The notes under the pieces: model-generated
The model's database searches: none
What the model saw: only the letters and a program-made list of their open reading frames with translations
Told to the model about the DNA's origin: nothing
From: Pseudomonas frederiksbergensis
GTDB lineage: Bacteria; Pseudomonadota; Gammaproteobacteria; Pseudomonadales; Pseudomonadaceae
Length of the DNA stretch: 64,000 nucleotides
Direction: 5' to 3'
Assembly (NCBI RefSeq): GCF_900105495.1
Contig: NZ_FNTF01000002.1
Span: 2,579,501 to 2,643,500 of the forward strand
Made by a program: the position numbers and the translations under genes
In this document: positions 33,492 through 43,278 of the stretch, piece by piece
Numbering within the stretch: position 1 is the first letter of the stretch
How the letters are laid out: each line of letters begins with the position of its first letter

Positions 33492-33595
33492 TCAGCTTTT
33501 TCTGCTGTTCCTGTGCCCTTTTGAAAAGCGCCTGAAAAACTACTGAATTTCAGCTTCGGCTGAGTTGGCTTTTTGCCTGACTACAGGTGGTATCC

Positions 33596-34459
33596 ATGTT
33601 TGTCCTTTCGAAACAATCCGCGCTCGCGGCGGCGTCCACGAGCCTGTTCGTTCTGCTGTGGAGCAGCGGGGCGATCTTCTCCAAATGGGGCCTGGCCCAT
33701 GCGTCACCTTTTGCTTTTCTGTTGATTCGCTTCGCTATCGCAATCTGCGGATTGGTGCTTTTGATGCCGCTGCTCAAGCTGAAACTGCCCAAGGGCGGCA
33801 AGCCGATGGTGTATGCGATGGCCACGGGTGTGGTGTTGCTGGGGGCTTATCAGATTTTCTATCTGCTGGCCCTGGACCTGAAAGTCACACCCGGCGTCAT
33901 GGCGACGATCATGGGCGTGCAGCCGATTCTCACGGTGGTGATCATGGAGCGCCAGCGGTCAGCCAGCAGAATGTTTGGTCTGACGCTGGGGTTGGCCGGG
34001 TTGATCATGGTGGTGTATCAGGGCATAGGTCTGGCCGGTATGTCGCTGGCCGGGATGCTCTTCGGTTTGCTGGCGCTGGCGAGCATGACGTTCGGTTCGA
34101 TCATGCAGAAGCGCATCACCGACAATCCCCTCGGCACACTGCCCGTGCAGTACCTGGCGGGGCTGTTGCTCTGCGGAGTCTTCGTTCCGTTCCAACCTTT
34201 TCATTTCGAACACAGCACCGGTTTTATCGTGCCGGTGCTGTGGATGGGATTGGTCGTGTCGGTACTGGCAACCTTGCTGCTGTATCGCTTGATCGCCCGG
34301 GGCAACCTGGTGAATGTCACCAGCCTGTTTTACCTGGTGCCGGCGGTAACGGCGGTGATGGACTACCTGATTTTCGGCAACCGGCTGGCGGCGTTGAGCA
34401 TGCTGGGCATGTTGCTGATCATCGTTGGATTGGTGTTCGTATTCCGTAAAAGCGCTTGA
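33596..34459 (+). CDS. DMT-superfamily (EamA) transporter with leader
   Basis: A 287-residue ten-segment membrane protein with two EamA repeats; the first contains LFVLLWSSGAIFSKWGL and the second GMLFGLLALASMTFGSIMQK. ATG 33596 follows AGGTGG by 5 bases. The family exports amino acids, nucleobases or other metabolites. The 460-base upstream region holds a hairpin and the 54-codon ORF, so expression is probably controlled in the leader. A short stem CAGC-TTCG-GCTG lies at 33551-33562, 34 bases before the start. Substrate unknown. Confidence 0.88.
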   Translation: MFVLSKQSALAAASTSLFVLLWSSGAIFSKWGLAHASPFAFLLIRFAIAICGLVLLMPLLKLKLPKGGKPMVYAMATGVVLLGAYQIFYLLALDLKVTPGVMATIMGVQPILTVVIMERQRSASRMFGLTLGLAGLIMVVYQGIGLAGMSLAGMLFGLLALASMTFGSIMQKRITDNPLGTLPVQYLAGLLLCGVFVPFQPFHFEHSTGFIVPVLWMGLVVSVLATLLLYRLIARGNLVNVTSLFYLVPAVTAVMDYLIFGNRLAALSMLGMLLIIVGLVFVFRKSA

Positions 34460-34554
34460 AACAAAACAAGGCGCTGCAGAACGCCAATCCGCTGGGCATT
34501 CGGCGGCTGGTGGATGGCGAGGTGAGTCAGTCAGCTTTGTAGCGTCTGAACAAT

Positions 34555-34626
34555 CGCCTTCGCGAGCAAGCCCGCTCCCACAGGTTCAGCGCAATCCCTG
34601 TGGGAGCGGGCTTGCCCGCGAAGGCG
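34555..34626. repeat. REP-type inverted repeat, family B (compact)
   Basis: CGCCTTCGCGAGCAAGCCCG... on the left (34555-34584) and the complementary arm ending CTTGCCCGCGAAGGCG on the right (34597-34626), separated by only 12 bases. The two half-elements point inward, opposite to the other family B copies, where TGTGGGAGC is outermost. Confidence 0.88.
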
Positions 34627-34646
34627 TCATCAGCCGCACCACAACT

Positions 34647-35555
34647 CTACTTGGCAGCCACCCCAACAGCCTTCACCACCGCCGTCTTCAACACCAACCA
34701 CAACGCCGCCGCAATCAACACCCCGCCATAGATGTGTGCCATCGACAACGGCTCATCCAGCAACAACGCCCCCCACAGCACCCCGAACGGCGGAATCAGA
34801 AAGGTCGTGGTCATCGACTTCACCGGCCCGACCGAGCTGAGCAGGCGGAAGTAAATAATGTACGCAAGCGCCGTACACACCAGCCCCAAACCCAGCAGCG
34901 ACAACCAGACATTCCAGCCTCCCCAGCTCTCCGGTGGCTGGCTGATCACGCTGTAACCGAACAGCGGCAACAGAAACAACGTCGCACCCAGCATGCTGCC
35001 CACCGCCGACAGACGACTGTCGAGGCCGCCGGCGTGATCGAGCCAGCGCCGCGCAAGGAAACCGGCGAAACCGTAGCAGGTCGTGGCGAGCAGGCAGGCG
35101 AGGGCGCCCATTAGCAGTTCCATGTCGAACGCCACCGGCCCGGCTCGGGTCAGGATACCTACGCCAAGCAGCCCGAGGAACACGCCGCCAAGCTTGGCGG
35201 CGGTGAGCCTTTCGTGGAAGAACAGACCGCCGATCAGCACGCCCATCAGTGGCGTGGTCGCGTTGAATATCGCCGAATAACCGGCCGGCAGCACTTGCGC
35301 GGCTACTGAATAGAGGGTCGCCGGTATCCCGGAGTTGATCACTCCGAGCAGCATCACGGTTTTGAGTTTTCCTTTGAAATCCCAGCTGATACGCATCAGC
35401 CCGAGGATCACCAACAGGCCGACCGCGGCAATCGATACGCGGAAAAAAGCAGTGGGGATTGTGCCAATCACCGGGGCGATGATGCGCATGAACAGAAAGC
35501 TCGCGCCCCAAATGGCGGCAAGCGATAACAAACGCAGGGTATCGACGGGGTTCAC
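34647..35555 (-). CDS. DMT-superfamily (EamA) transporter
   Basis: A 302-residue ten-segment DMT protein: AIWGASFLFMRIIAPVIG at TM1, the first repeat to about residue 135, and the second repeat starting LLMGALACLLATTCYGFAG. GTG 35555 is chosen because AGGAAGGA lies 7 bases upstream and TM1 then starts at residue 9; the longer frame adds a hydrophilic 28-residue head that is unlikely for the family. It is divergent from aceK and convergent with the other DMT gene. Substrate unknown. Confidence 0.88.
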   Translation of the reverse strand: MNPVDTLRLLSLAAIWGASFLFMRIIAPVIGTIPTAFFRVSIAAVGLLVILGLMRISWDFKGKLKTVMLLGVINSGIPATLYSVAAQVLPAGYSAIFNATTPLMGVLIGGLFFHERLTAAKLGGVFLGLLGVGILTRAGPVAFDMELLMGALACLLATTCYGFAGFLARRWLDHAGGLDSRLSAVGSMLGATLFLLPLFGYSVISQPPESWGGWNVWLSLLGLGLVCTALAYIIYFRLLSSVGPVKSMTTTFLIPPFGVLWGALLLDEPLSMAHIYGGVLIAAALWLVLKTAVVKAVGVAAK

Positions 35556-35684
35556 AGCGCGTTCCTTCCTTGATTGGCGCGCAAGTGTCGCGCCAGTCCC
35601 GACGCAAGGCAATGGTTGCGTTGCGTAACGAAGGGCCACTAAGCTCAGGCCCCACGATAAGAATCAGCCGCCGAGGTTTTACCT

Positions 35685-37403
35685 ATGCCGCAGCAATGGC
35701 CAGCCGCCGACATCGCCCGAATGGTCCTCGATGGCTTTGACGATTACCGCGAGCATTTCCGCCAGATCACTGACGGCGCCCGAGCCCGCTTTGAACAGGC
35801 CAAGTGGCAGGAGGCGCAGGTCGCATCGGCGGCGCGGATCAATCTGTACGAAGAAAAAGTCGGCGAAACGGTGGCACGACTGCGCATCGCGTTTGACGCT
35901 GAAACGCTGGACGTCAGCTGCTGGCCGTTGGTCAAAAGCGCTTACATCAAACTGATCGACCTGCGCTTCGACGATGAACTGTCCGAAACCTGGTACAACT
36001 CGATCTTTTGCGGACTGTTCAGCCACGACCTGATCAGCGACGGCTGCATGTTCATCCACACCACCCGGCCAAGCCTGCGTCGGGCCCGCGCCGCACAAAC
36101 CCGCACCTACAAACCCCAGGGCCAGTTGTCCGGCATGCTCGCGAGCATTTTTGCCGACTACCGCTTCAGCGAGGATTACGCCGACCTGGCCGGCGACGTG
36201 CGCCGCCTCGAGGCACAACTGCGTGAAAACCTGCCTGATTGGGTCTGCAAGGACCCGGAATTGAGCGTCGAACTGTTTTCCTCAGTGCTTTACCGCAACA
36301 AAGGGGCGTACCTGGTCGGGCGCATCTACACCCAGGACGAACAATGGCCGTTGGTGATTCCGCTGCTGCACCGTGAGGGTCGCGGGATTCAGATCGATGC
36401 GCTGATCACCGACGAAGCGGACGTGTCGATCATCTTCTCGTTCACCCGTTCGTATTTCATGGTCGACGTGCCGGTGCCAGCGGAGTTCATCGGTTTCCTC
36501 AAACGCATCCTGCCGGGCAAGCACATCGCCGAGCTGTACACCTCGATCGGCTTCTATAAACACGGAAAATCCGAGTTCTACCGGGCGCTGATCAATCACC
36601 TGGCCAACACCGACGACCAGTTCATCATGGCCCCGGGCGTGCGTGGCATGGTGATGAGCGTGTTTACCCTGCCGGGCTTCAACACCGTATTCAAAATCAT
36701 CAAGGACCGCTTCTCGCCGTCGAAAAACGTCGACCGCGCCACAGTGATCGAGAAGTACCGCTTGGTGAAAAGTGTCGATCGGGTCGGGCGCATGGCCGAC
36801 ACCCAGGAATTCTCCGATTTCCGTTTTCCGTTGAGCAAGTTCGAGCCGGCCTGCCTGCAAGAATTGCTCGAAGTGGCCGCGTCCACTGTGTCGGTAGAGG
36901 ACGACACCGTGCTGATCCGCCACTGTTGGACCGAACGTCGGATGACGCCGTTGAACCTGTATCTGGAGAACGCCAACGACGCTCAGGTCCGCGAGGCACT
37001 GGAAGATTACGGCCTGGCGATCAAGCAACTGGCAGCGGCGAACATCTTTCCCGGCGACATGCTGCTGAAGAACTTCGGCGTCACGCGGCACGGACGGGTG
37101 GTGTTTTATGACTATGACGAGATTTGCTTCCTGACCGAGGCCAACTTCCGGCATATCCCGCAACCGCGTACGCCGGAAGACGAGATGGCTTCAGAACCGT
37201 GGTATTCGATCGGGCCGCTGGATGTATTTCCTGAAGAGTTTCCGCCGTTTTTGTTTGCCGACTCCGGGCAGCGCAAGTTGTTCGATCAGTTGCATGGTGA
37301 GCTTTACAACGCCGATTACTGGAAAAGCCTTCAGGAAGCCATTCGCGCCGGGAAGGTGATTGATGTGTTCCCGTATCGGCGCAAAGGCCTCGATAACGAG
37401 TAA
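35685..37403 (+). CDS. aceK: isocitrate dehydrogenase kinase/phosphatase
   Basis: A 572-residue bifunctional enzyme that phosphorylates isocitrate dehydrogenase to push carbon through the glyoxylate shunt, and reverses the modification. A regulatory alpha-helical domain (residues 1 to about 310) precedes the kinase-like domain. K337 (NTVFKIIKD) and D476/D478 (FYDYDEICF) match the ATP- and metal-binding positions I recall for E. coli AceK (K336, D475). The [12 protein letters not shown] loop is intact. It is not beside aceA or aceB here, as is usual in Pseudomonas. Confidence 0.95.
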   Translation: MPQQWPAADIARMVLDGFDDYREHFRQITDGARARFEQAKWQEAQVASAARINLYEEKVGETVARLRIAFDAETLDVSCWPLVKSAYIKLIDLRFDDELSETWYNSIFCGLFSHDLISDGCMFIHTTRPSLRRARAAQTRTYKPQGQLSGMLASIFADYRFSEDYADLAGDVRRLEAQLRENLPDWVCKDPELSVELFSSVLYRNKGAYLVGRIYTQDEQWPLVIPLLHREGRGIQIDALITDEADVSIIFSFTRSYFMVDVPVPAEFIGFLKRILPGKHIAELYTSIGFYKHGKSEFYRALINHLANTDDQFIMAPGVRGMVMSVFTLPGFNTVFKIIKDRFSPSKNVDRATVIEKYRLVKSVDRVGRMADTQEFSDFRFPLSKFEPACLQELLEVAASTVSVEDDTVLIRHCWTERRMTPLNLYLENANDAQVREALEDYGLAIKQLAAANIFPGDMLLKNFGVTRHGRVVFYDYDEICFLTEANFRHIPQPRTPEDEMASEPWYSIGPLDVFPEEFPPFLFADSGQRKLFDQLHGELYNADYWKSLQEAIRAGKVIDVFPYRRKGLDNE

Positions 37404-37427
37404 CCCCTCACCGCCACACCTGACACC

Positions 37428-37534
37428 GATCGTTCCCACGCTCCGCGTGGGAATGCCTCCCCGGACGCTCCGCGTCCGCTCTTGGGACGCAGAGCGTCCC
37501 TTGCTGCATTCCCATGCGGAGCGTGGGAACGATC
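37428..37534. repeat. REP-type inverted repeat, family A
   Basis: GATCGTTCCCACGCTCCGCG to CGGAGCGTGGGAACGATC, with an inner pair GGACGCTCCGCG / GGACGCAGAGCGTCC. It lies between aceK and hrpA, 25 bases after the aceK stop. Confidence 0.9.
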
Positions 37535-37598
37535 ACAGCAGAGCGCAAATCTGCGACAATCCGCCCCCTGCGCCACTAGACGACTTATTGCGTACCTG

Positions 37599-40500
37599 AT
37601 GACTGACGAATCGCCTTCCATCGACAAACTGCTGAAAAACCTCGATCACGCCATGCTCGCCGACCGCCACCGGCTGCGGCGGCAGTTGCTTGAGCTGCGC
37701 AAAAAACCTGATGAAGCCAAGCTGGCCCAATGGGTGACGCGCATGCAGGCGTCCTGTGATCAGGTGCTGGCGCGGCGGGCCAGCCTGCCGGTAATTCGTT
37801 ACGACGACAGTTTGCCGATCGCCGCCAAGCGCGACGAAATCAAGGCAGCGCTGCTCAAGCATCAGGTGTTGATCATTGCCGGTGAAACCGGTTCGGGTAA
37901 AACCACCCAGTTGCCGAAGATCTGCCTGGAAATCGGGCGCGGTCAGCATGGCCTGATCGGCCACACTCAGCCCCGTCGAATCGCCGCCCGCAGCGTGGCG
38001 AGCCGGGTCGCCGAAGAACTGGCGACGCCGTTGGGTGCGCTGGTCGGCTATCAGGTGCGGTTCGAGGACCAGAGCGATTCCAACACCCTGATCAAACTGA
38101 TGACCGACGGCATCCTGCTGGCGGAAACCCAGAACGACCGCTACCTCGAACGCTACGACACGATCATCGTCGACGAAGCCCACGAACGCAGCCTGAACAT
38201 CGACTTCCTGCTCGGTTACCTGAAAACCCTGCTGCCGCGTCGTCCGGACCTGAAGGTCATCATCACTTCGGCGACCATCGACCTGGAGCGCTTCTCCAAG
38301 CACTTCGATGACGCGCCGATTGTCGAAGTCTCCGGCCGCACCTTCCCCGTGGAAACCTGGTATCGCCCGCTGACCCTGGAGCAGGACGAAGAGGGCAACC
38401 GCGTCGAGGACGACTTGACCGTGGATCAGGCGATCCTCGCCACCCTCGACGAAATCGCCGCGTTCGAACGCAGCGAGCGCAAGAGCCCTGGCGACGTGCT
38501 GGTGTTCCTGCCCGGCGAGCGTGAGATTCGCGACGCGGCGGACATGCTGCGCAAGGCCCAGCTCAAGCACACCGAGATTCTGCCGCTCTACGCACGGCTG
38601 TCGCCGGCCGAACAGCAGCGGATTTTCCAGTCGCACCCAGGTCGGCGCGTGGTCCTGGCGACCAACGTCGCGGAAACCTCGCTGACCGTGCCGGGCATTC
38701 GTTACGTGATTGACAGCGGTACCGCGCGCATCAGCCGTTACAGCTACCGCGCCAAGGTCCAGCGCCTGCCCATCGAAGCGATTTCCCAGGCCAGCGCCAA
38801 CCAGCGTAAAGGTCGCTGCGGGCGGGTCGAGCCGGGTATCTGCATTCGTCTGTACGGCGAAGAAGATTTCATTGGCCGGCCGGAATTTACCGATCCGGAG
38901 ATCCTGCGCACCAACCTCGCCGCGGTGATTTTGCAGATGTTGCATCTGCGCCTCGGCGAAATCACCGATTTCCCGTTTATCGAGCCGCCGGATGGCAAAG
39001 CCATCAGCGACGGTTTCAACCTGCTGCAAGAACTCTCGGCGGTCGACCGCAATAGCCAGCTGACGCCGCTTGGCCGCCAATTGGCGCGCTTGCCAGTGGA
39101 CCCGCGGATGGGCCGCATGTTGCTGGAAGCGGCGAAACTCGGCAGCTTGCAGGAAGTGCTGATCGTCGCCAGCGCCATGTCGATTCAAGACCCGCGCGAG
39201 CGTCCTCCGGAACGTCAGCAAGCGGCGGATCAGGCGCATGCGCAATGGAAAGACGTGGACTCGGACTTCGCCGGGCTGGTCAATCTGTGGCGTGGTTTCG
39301 AAGAACAGCGTCAGGCCCTGACCGCCAGTCCGCTGCGCAATTGGTGCCGCAAGAATTTCCTGAATTACCTGCGCCTGCGCGAATGGCGCGACTCCCATCG
39401 GCAGTTGAGCCTGATCTGCCGCGACATGCAGTTGAGCCTCAACAAAGAACCGGCGGATTACCCGAAACTGCACAAAGCCGTGCTCTCGGGGCTGCTCAGC
39501 CAGATCGGCCAGAAAACCGATGAGGGCGATTACCTCGGTGCGCGTCAGCGGCGCTTCTGGATTCACCCGTCATCGGGCCTCGGTAAAAAGCGTCCGCAAT
39601 GGCTGATGGCTGCCGAACTGGTGGAAACCACCAAGCTCTACGCGCGGATGGTCGCCAAGATCGATTCCGATTGGATCGAGCCCTTGGCCGGGCATCTGAT
39701 CAAGAAAAACCACTTCGAACCCCATTGGGAGAAGAAGCGCGGTCAAGTCGTGGCCTTCGAGCAGATCACGTTGTTCGGGCTGATCGTGGTCGGTCGCCGG
39801 CCGGTGCATTACGGGCCGATCGACCCTGTCACGTCCCGTGAGCTGTTCATTCGTGAAGGCCTGGTACGCGGCGAGATTCAGTCCAAGGCCAAGTGCCTGA
39901 CCGCCAATGCGCAGTTGCTGGAACAGCTCGACGAACTGGAAGCCAAGGCGCGCCGTCGCGACATTCTGGCCGACGAAGAAACCCTGTTCGCCTTCTACGA
40001 TGCGCGACTGCCGGCGGAGATCCACCAGACGGCGACCTTCGATAGCTGGTATCGGGTCAACAGCCAGAAAGACCCGCAGTTGCTGATCATGCGCGAAGAA
40101 GACGTGCTGGCCCGCGAGGCGAGTGAAGTCACCGCTTTGCATTACCCGGACACCTTGCATATCGGTGATCTGGAGTTGGCGCTCAGTTACCACTTCGAAC
40201 CCAACCACCCGCGTGACGGCGTGACCCTGCGCGTGCCGGCGCCGTTGTTGCCGATGCTGCCGCCGGAGCGCCTGGAATGGCTGGTGCCGGGCGTGATCGA
40301 GGCCAAGTGCATCGCGCTGGTGCGCAACCTGCCTAAAGCCCTGCGCAAGAATTTCGTGCCGGTGCCGGACTTCGTCAAAGCCGCATTGCAACGCATGACT
40401 TTCGCTGAGGGCTCGTTGCCTCAAGCGCTGGGCCGCGAACTGCTGCGCATGACCGGTGCGCGGGTCAGCGATGAAGCCTGGGCCGAAGCATCGCAGCAGG

Positions 40501-41510
40501 TCGACAGTCATTTGCGGATGAACCTGGAAATCGTCGACGGGCAGGGCAAGTTCCTCGGTGAAGGGCGTGATCTGGCGGAACTGACCGCACGCTTTACCGA
40601 AGCCAGTCAGGCCGCACTGGCCGTGCCGCAAACCGCGAAAAACCAGCAACCGGTGGAGCCGAAAGTGTTTGCCGCCGTCGCCGAGAAAACCCAGCAGAAG
40701 ATCGCGGGGCTATCGATGACGGTGTATCCGGCGTTGGTGGAGGAGAGCGGCACGGTCAAGGAAGGACGTTTCTCGACGCCAGCCGAAGCCGAGTTTCAAC
40801 ATCGCCGCGCCTTGCAGCGTTTGCTGATGCAGCAACTGGCCGAACCGGCGAAGTTCCTGCGCAGCAAATTGCCGGGGTTGACCGAACTGGGCCTGATGTA
40901 CCGCGACATGGGCCGCATCGACAGTCTGGTCGAAGATATCCTGCTGGCCAGCCTCGACAGCTGCATTCTCGACGGCGAAGACCCGCTGCCACGGGATGGC
41001 GCCGGGTTGGCGTCATTGGCCGAACGCAAACGCGGTGGCTGGACCGAGCACGCCGAACGGCTGGCGAAGCTGACGCTGGAAATTCTCAAGCTCTGGCACG
41101 GCCTGCAAAAACGCTTCAAGGGCAAGATCGACCTGGCGCAAGCCGTGGCGTTGAACGACATCAAGCAGCAGCTCAGTCATCTGGTGTATCCGGGCTTCGT
41201 CCGGGAAACCCCGATGCAGTGGCTCAAGGAATTGCCGCGTTATCTGAAAGCGGTCGAGCAGCGCTTCGAGAAAATCGGCGCTCAGGTGCAGAGGGATCGG
41301 GTCTGGAGTGGCGAGTTGTCTGGCCTGTGGACGCAATATCAAACCCGCGCCAACAAACATGCCCAGGAAGGCAAACGCGATCCGCAATTGGAGCTCTATC
41401 GCTGGTGGCTGGAGGAATACCGGGTTTCCCTGTTCGCCCAACAACTGGGCACCAAGGTGCCGATCTCCGACAAGCGCCTGAACAAGCAATGGACCCAGGT
41501 CGAACCCTGA
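37599..41510 (+). CDS. hrpA: ATP-dependent RNA helicase HrpA
   Basis: A 1303-residue DEAH-box helicase, full length for HrpA. Walker A is GETGSGKT at residues 95-102, the DEAH box is at 192-195, SAT motif III follows (VIITSATIDLERF) and motif VI is QRKGRCGRVEPG. The helicase-associated and OB-like regions come next, then a long C-terminal DUF3418 region. HrpA homologues act in mRNA processing and rescue of stalled ribosomes. ATG 37599 has no clear ribosome binding site, but it begins the conserved N-terminal region; extending upstream would translate a repeat. Confidence 0.95.
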   Translation: MTDESPSIDKLLKNLDHAMLADRHRLRRQLLELRKKPDEAKLAQWVTRMQASCDQVLARRASLPVIRYDDSLPIAAKRDEIKAALLKHQVLIIAGETGSGKTTQLPKICLEIGRGQHGLIGHTQPRRIAARSVASRVAEELATPLGALVGYQVRFEDQSDSNTLIKLMTDGILLAETQNDRYLERYDTIIVDEAHERSLNIDFLLGYLKTLLPRRPDLKVIITSATIDLERFSKHFDDAPIVEVSGRTFPVETWYRPLTLEQDEEGNRVEDDLTVDQAILATLDEIAAFERSERKSPGDVLVFLPGEREIRDAADMLRKAQLKHTEILPLYARLSPAEQQRIFQSHPGRRVVLATNVAETSLTVPGIRYVIDSGTARISRYSYRAKVQRLPIEAISQASANQRKGRCGRVEPGICIRLYGEEDFIGRPEFTDPEILRTNLAAVILQMLHLRLGEITDFPFIEPPDGKAISDGFNLLQELSAVDRNSQLTPLGRQLARLPVDPRMGRMLLEAAKLGSLQEVLIVASAMSIQDPRERPPERQQAADQAHAQWKDVDSDFAGLVNLWRGFEEQRQALTASPLRNWCRKNFLNYLRLREWRDSHRQLSLICRDMQLSLNKEPADYPKLHKAVLSGLLSQIGQKTDEGDYLGARQRRFWIHPSSGLGKKRPQWLMAAELVETTKLYARMVAKIDSDWIEPLAGHLIKKNHFEPHWEKKRGQVVAFEQITLFGLIVVGRRPVHYGPIDPVTSRELFIREGLVRGEIQSKAKCLTANAQLLEQLDELEAKARRRDILADEETLFAFYDARLPAEIHQTATFDSWYRVNSQKDPQLLIMREEDVLAREASEVTALHYPDTLHIGDLELALSYHFEPNHPRDGVTLRVPAPLLPMLPPERLEWLVPGVIEAKCIALVRNLPKALRKNFVPVPDFVKAALQRMTFAEGSLPQALGRELLRMTGARVSDEAWAEASQQVDSHLRMNLEIVDGQGKFLGEGRDLAELTARFTEASQAALAVPQTAKNQQPVEPKVFAAVAEKTQQKIAGLSMTVYPALVEESGTVKEGRFSTPAEAEFQHRRALQRLLMQQLAEPAKFLRSKLPGLTELGLMYRDMGRIDSLVEDILLASLDSCILDGEDPLPRDGAGLASLAERKRGGWTEHAERLAKLTLEILKLWHGLQKRFKGKIDLAQAVALNDIKQQLSHLVYPGFVRETPMQWLKELPRYLKAVEQRFEKIGAQVQRDRVWSGELSGLWTQYQTRANKHAQEGKRDPQLELYRWWLEEYRVSLFAQQLGTKVPISDKRLNKQWTQVEP

Positions 41511-41529
41511 ACCCGAGACTTGTGCAATA

Positions 41530-41623
41530 CCTGTGGGAGCGAGCCTGCTCGCGATGGGGCCATCACATTCAACATCTATGTCGACTGTGATGCCGCCATC
41601 GCGAGCAGGCTCGCTCCCACAGG
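41530..41623. repeat. REP-type inverted repeat, family B
   Basis: CCTGTGGGAGCGAGCCTGCT to the complementary AGCAGGCTCGCTCCCACAGG, with GCGATGG/CCATCGC also paired. It starts 19 bases after the hrpA stop and may shape the hrpA transcript end. Confidence 0.92.
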
Positions 41624-41800
41624 TTTTTGTATTGCCTGGTAGGTGGGAGTCATCCAGCAAAAAGGCGCCAAAACCCATTGTTTATGGCAAACTTCGCGCC
41701 TATAAACGCCGGCCCCGCAGTTTTGAGCCTTCACAGGTCTGGGCGGATCGGAATAAAGCGATGCCAGGTTTGCGCCCCCTGACGGGAGCAGATCCTTTGT

Positions 41801-41824
41801 GTGTTGGTACGTCGGTGCCAACAC
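41801..41824 (+). promoter_or_regulatory. leader hairpin before the KAS III gene
   Basis: GTGTTGGTAC, loop GTCG, GTGCCAACAC: a 10-bp stem with one wobble, 30 bases before ATG 41855. The rest of the gap from 41624 holds no gene. It could mark a 5' untranslated hairpin or an operator site. Confidence 0.45.
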
Positions 41825-41854
41825 TTTCTGCCTGAACAGATTAGAGAAACGACC

Positions 41855-42976
41855 ATGCATAACGTCGTCATCAGCGGCACCGGCCTGTACACCCCGGCCA
41901 ACAGCATCTCCAACGAAGAGCTGGTGCAGTCTTTCAACGCTTACGTCGCGCTATTCAACGCCGACAACGCCGACGCCATCGCGCGCGGCGAAATCGAAGC
42001 GTTGACCGAGTCCAGCGCGGCGTTTATCGAAAAGGCGTCTGGCATCAAAAGCCGCTTTGTCATGGACAAGGACGGTATCCTCGACCCGCAACGCATGGCG
42101 CCACGCCTGCCGGAACGCTCGAATGACGAGTGGTCGGTGCTTTGCCAAATGGCCATCGGCGCCGCCGAGCAAGCCTTGCAGCGTGCTGGCAAGACCGCGG
42201 CGGACATCGACGGCGTGATCGTTGCCTGCTCCAACCTGCAACGGGCCTATCCGGCCATCGCCATCGAAGTCCAGGAGGCCTTGGGCATCCAGGGTTTCGG
42301 TTTTGACATGAACGTCGCCTGCTCCTCGGCGACCTTCGGCATTCAGGCTGCGACCAACAGCGTGCAACTGGGCCAGGCCCGGGCGATCCTGATGGTCAAC
42401 CCGGAAGTCTGCACCGGTCACCTGAACTTCCGCGACCGCGACAGCCACTTCATCTTCGGCGACGCCGCGACTGCGGTGATCATCGAACGTGCTGACCTGG
42501 CGACGTCCAAGTACCAGTTCGACATCGTCAGCACCAAGCTGCTGACCAAGTTCTCCAACAACATCCGCAACAACTTCGGCTTCCTCAACCGCGCGGCGGA
42601 AGAGGGCATCGGTACCAAGGACAAACTGTTCGTGCAGGAAGGCCGCAAGGTGTTCCGCGATGTCTGCCCGATGGTCGCCGAGCTGATCGCTACGCACCTG
42701 GAAGAGAACGCGCTCAACATCAGCGACGTGAAACGCTTCTGGCTGCACCAGGCCAACCTCAGCATGAATCACCTGATCGTCAAGAAGCTGCTGGGCCGCG
42801 AAGCCACCGAAGAAGAAGCCCCGGTGATCCTCGACACCTACGCCAACACCAGCTCCGCCGGTTCCGTGATTGCATTTCACAAAAACCAGGACGATCTGGC
42901 TGCCGGTTCGCTGGCCGTGCTCAGCTCGTTCGGCGCCGGTTACTCGATTGGTAGCGTGATTCTGCGCAAGCGCTGA
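41855..42976 (+). CDS. beta-ketoacyl-ACP synthase III (PA3286-like)
   Basis: A 373-residue KAS III-type condensing enzyme. The catalytic triad is C156 (NVACSSAT), H298 (WLHQAN) and N331 (DTYANTSS). The N-terminus MHNVVISGTGLYTPANS and the insertion around SFNAYVALFNADNADA match the stand-alone Pseudomonas enzyme I know as PA3286, reported to condense medium-chain (octanoyl) CoA from beta-oxidation with malonyl-ACP and so shunt fatty acid fragments into synthesis. It is not in a fab operon. The start at 41855 is chosen by homology; the ribosome binding site (AGAGA) is moderate. Confidence 0.9.
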   Translation: MHNVVISGTGLYTPANSISNEELVQSFNAYVALFNADNADAIARGEIEALTESSAAFIEKASGIKSRFVMDKDGILDPQRMAPRLPERSNDEWSVLCQMAIGAAEQALQRAGKTAADIDGVIVACSNLQRAYPAIAIEVQEALGIQGFGFDMNVACSSATFGIQAATNSVQLGQARAILMVNPEVCTGHLNFRDRDSHFIFGDAATAVIIERADLATSKYQFDIVSTKLLTKFSNNIRNNFGFLNRAAEEGIGTKDKLFVQEGRKVFRDVCPMVAELIATHLEENALNISDVKRFWLHQANLSMNHLIVKKLLGREATEEEAPVILDTYANTSSAGSVIAFHKNQDDLAAGSLAVLSSFGAGYSIGSVILRKR

Positions 42977-43021
42977 GTTTGGTTTAAAAGATCGCAGCCT
43001 GATTTTTGGCGAGGACACTTT

Positions 43022-43149
43022 CCTGTGGCGAGGGAGCTTGCTCCCGTTTGGCTGCGAAGCAGTCGTAAAACCAGCGAGTGTGTTTTGTCTGGAGGAATAC
43101 ATGGGGCCGCTTCGCGCCCCAACGCGAGCAAGCTCGCTCGCCACAAAGG
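43022..43149. repeat. REP-type inverted repeat, family D
   Basis: CCTGTGGCGAGGGAGCTTGC on the left and GCAAGCTCGCTCGCCACA on the right, with GGCTGCGAAGCAGTCG facing GGGGCCGCTTCGCGCCCC inside. It lies in the gap between the convergent KAS III and porin genes. Confidence 0.85.
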
Positions 43150-43174
43150 TCCGGCTGTGTTGCGGGAAATGAAA

Positions 43175-43234
43175 ACAGCCTCGCGTTGGTCTATCGGACG
43201 GATGATGGGGACCGATAGACCAACGCGAGGCTGT
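43175..43234 (-). terminator. long hairpin terminator between convergent genes
   Basis: Two perfect complementary arms of 23 bases (43175-43197 and 43212-43234; outer bases ACAGCCTCGCG, inner TCTATCGG) around a 14-base loop. On the minus strand the hairpin is preceded by TTTTTTAC and followed by TTTTC, which fits termination of the porin transcript, whose stop is 44 bases away. It may also stop readthrough from the KAS III gene. Confidence 0.75.
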
Positions 43235-43278
43235 AAAAAAGAGCTCGGGCTTCCTTGTCCGAGTCGTGGAGCGGGGAA

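Noticed and set aside
37533..39566. 677-codon minus-strand open frame opposite hrpA
   Set aside because: Antisense shadow; the plus strand encodes an intact DEAH helicase with all motifs.
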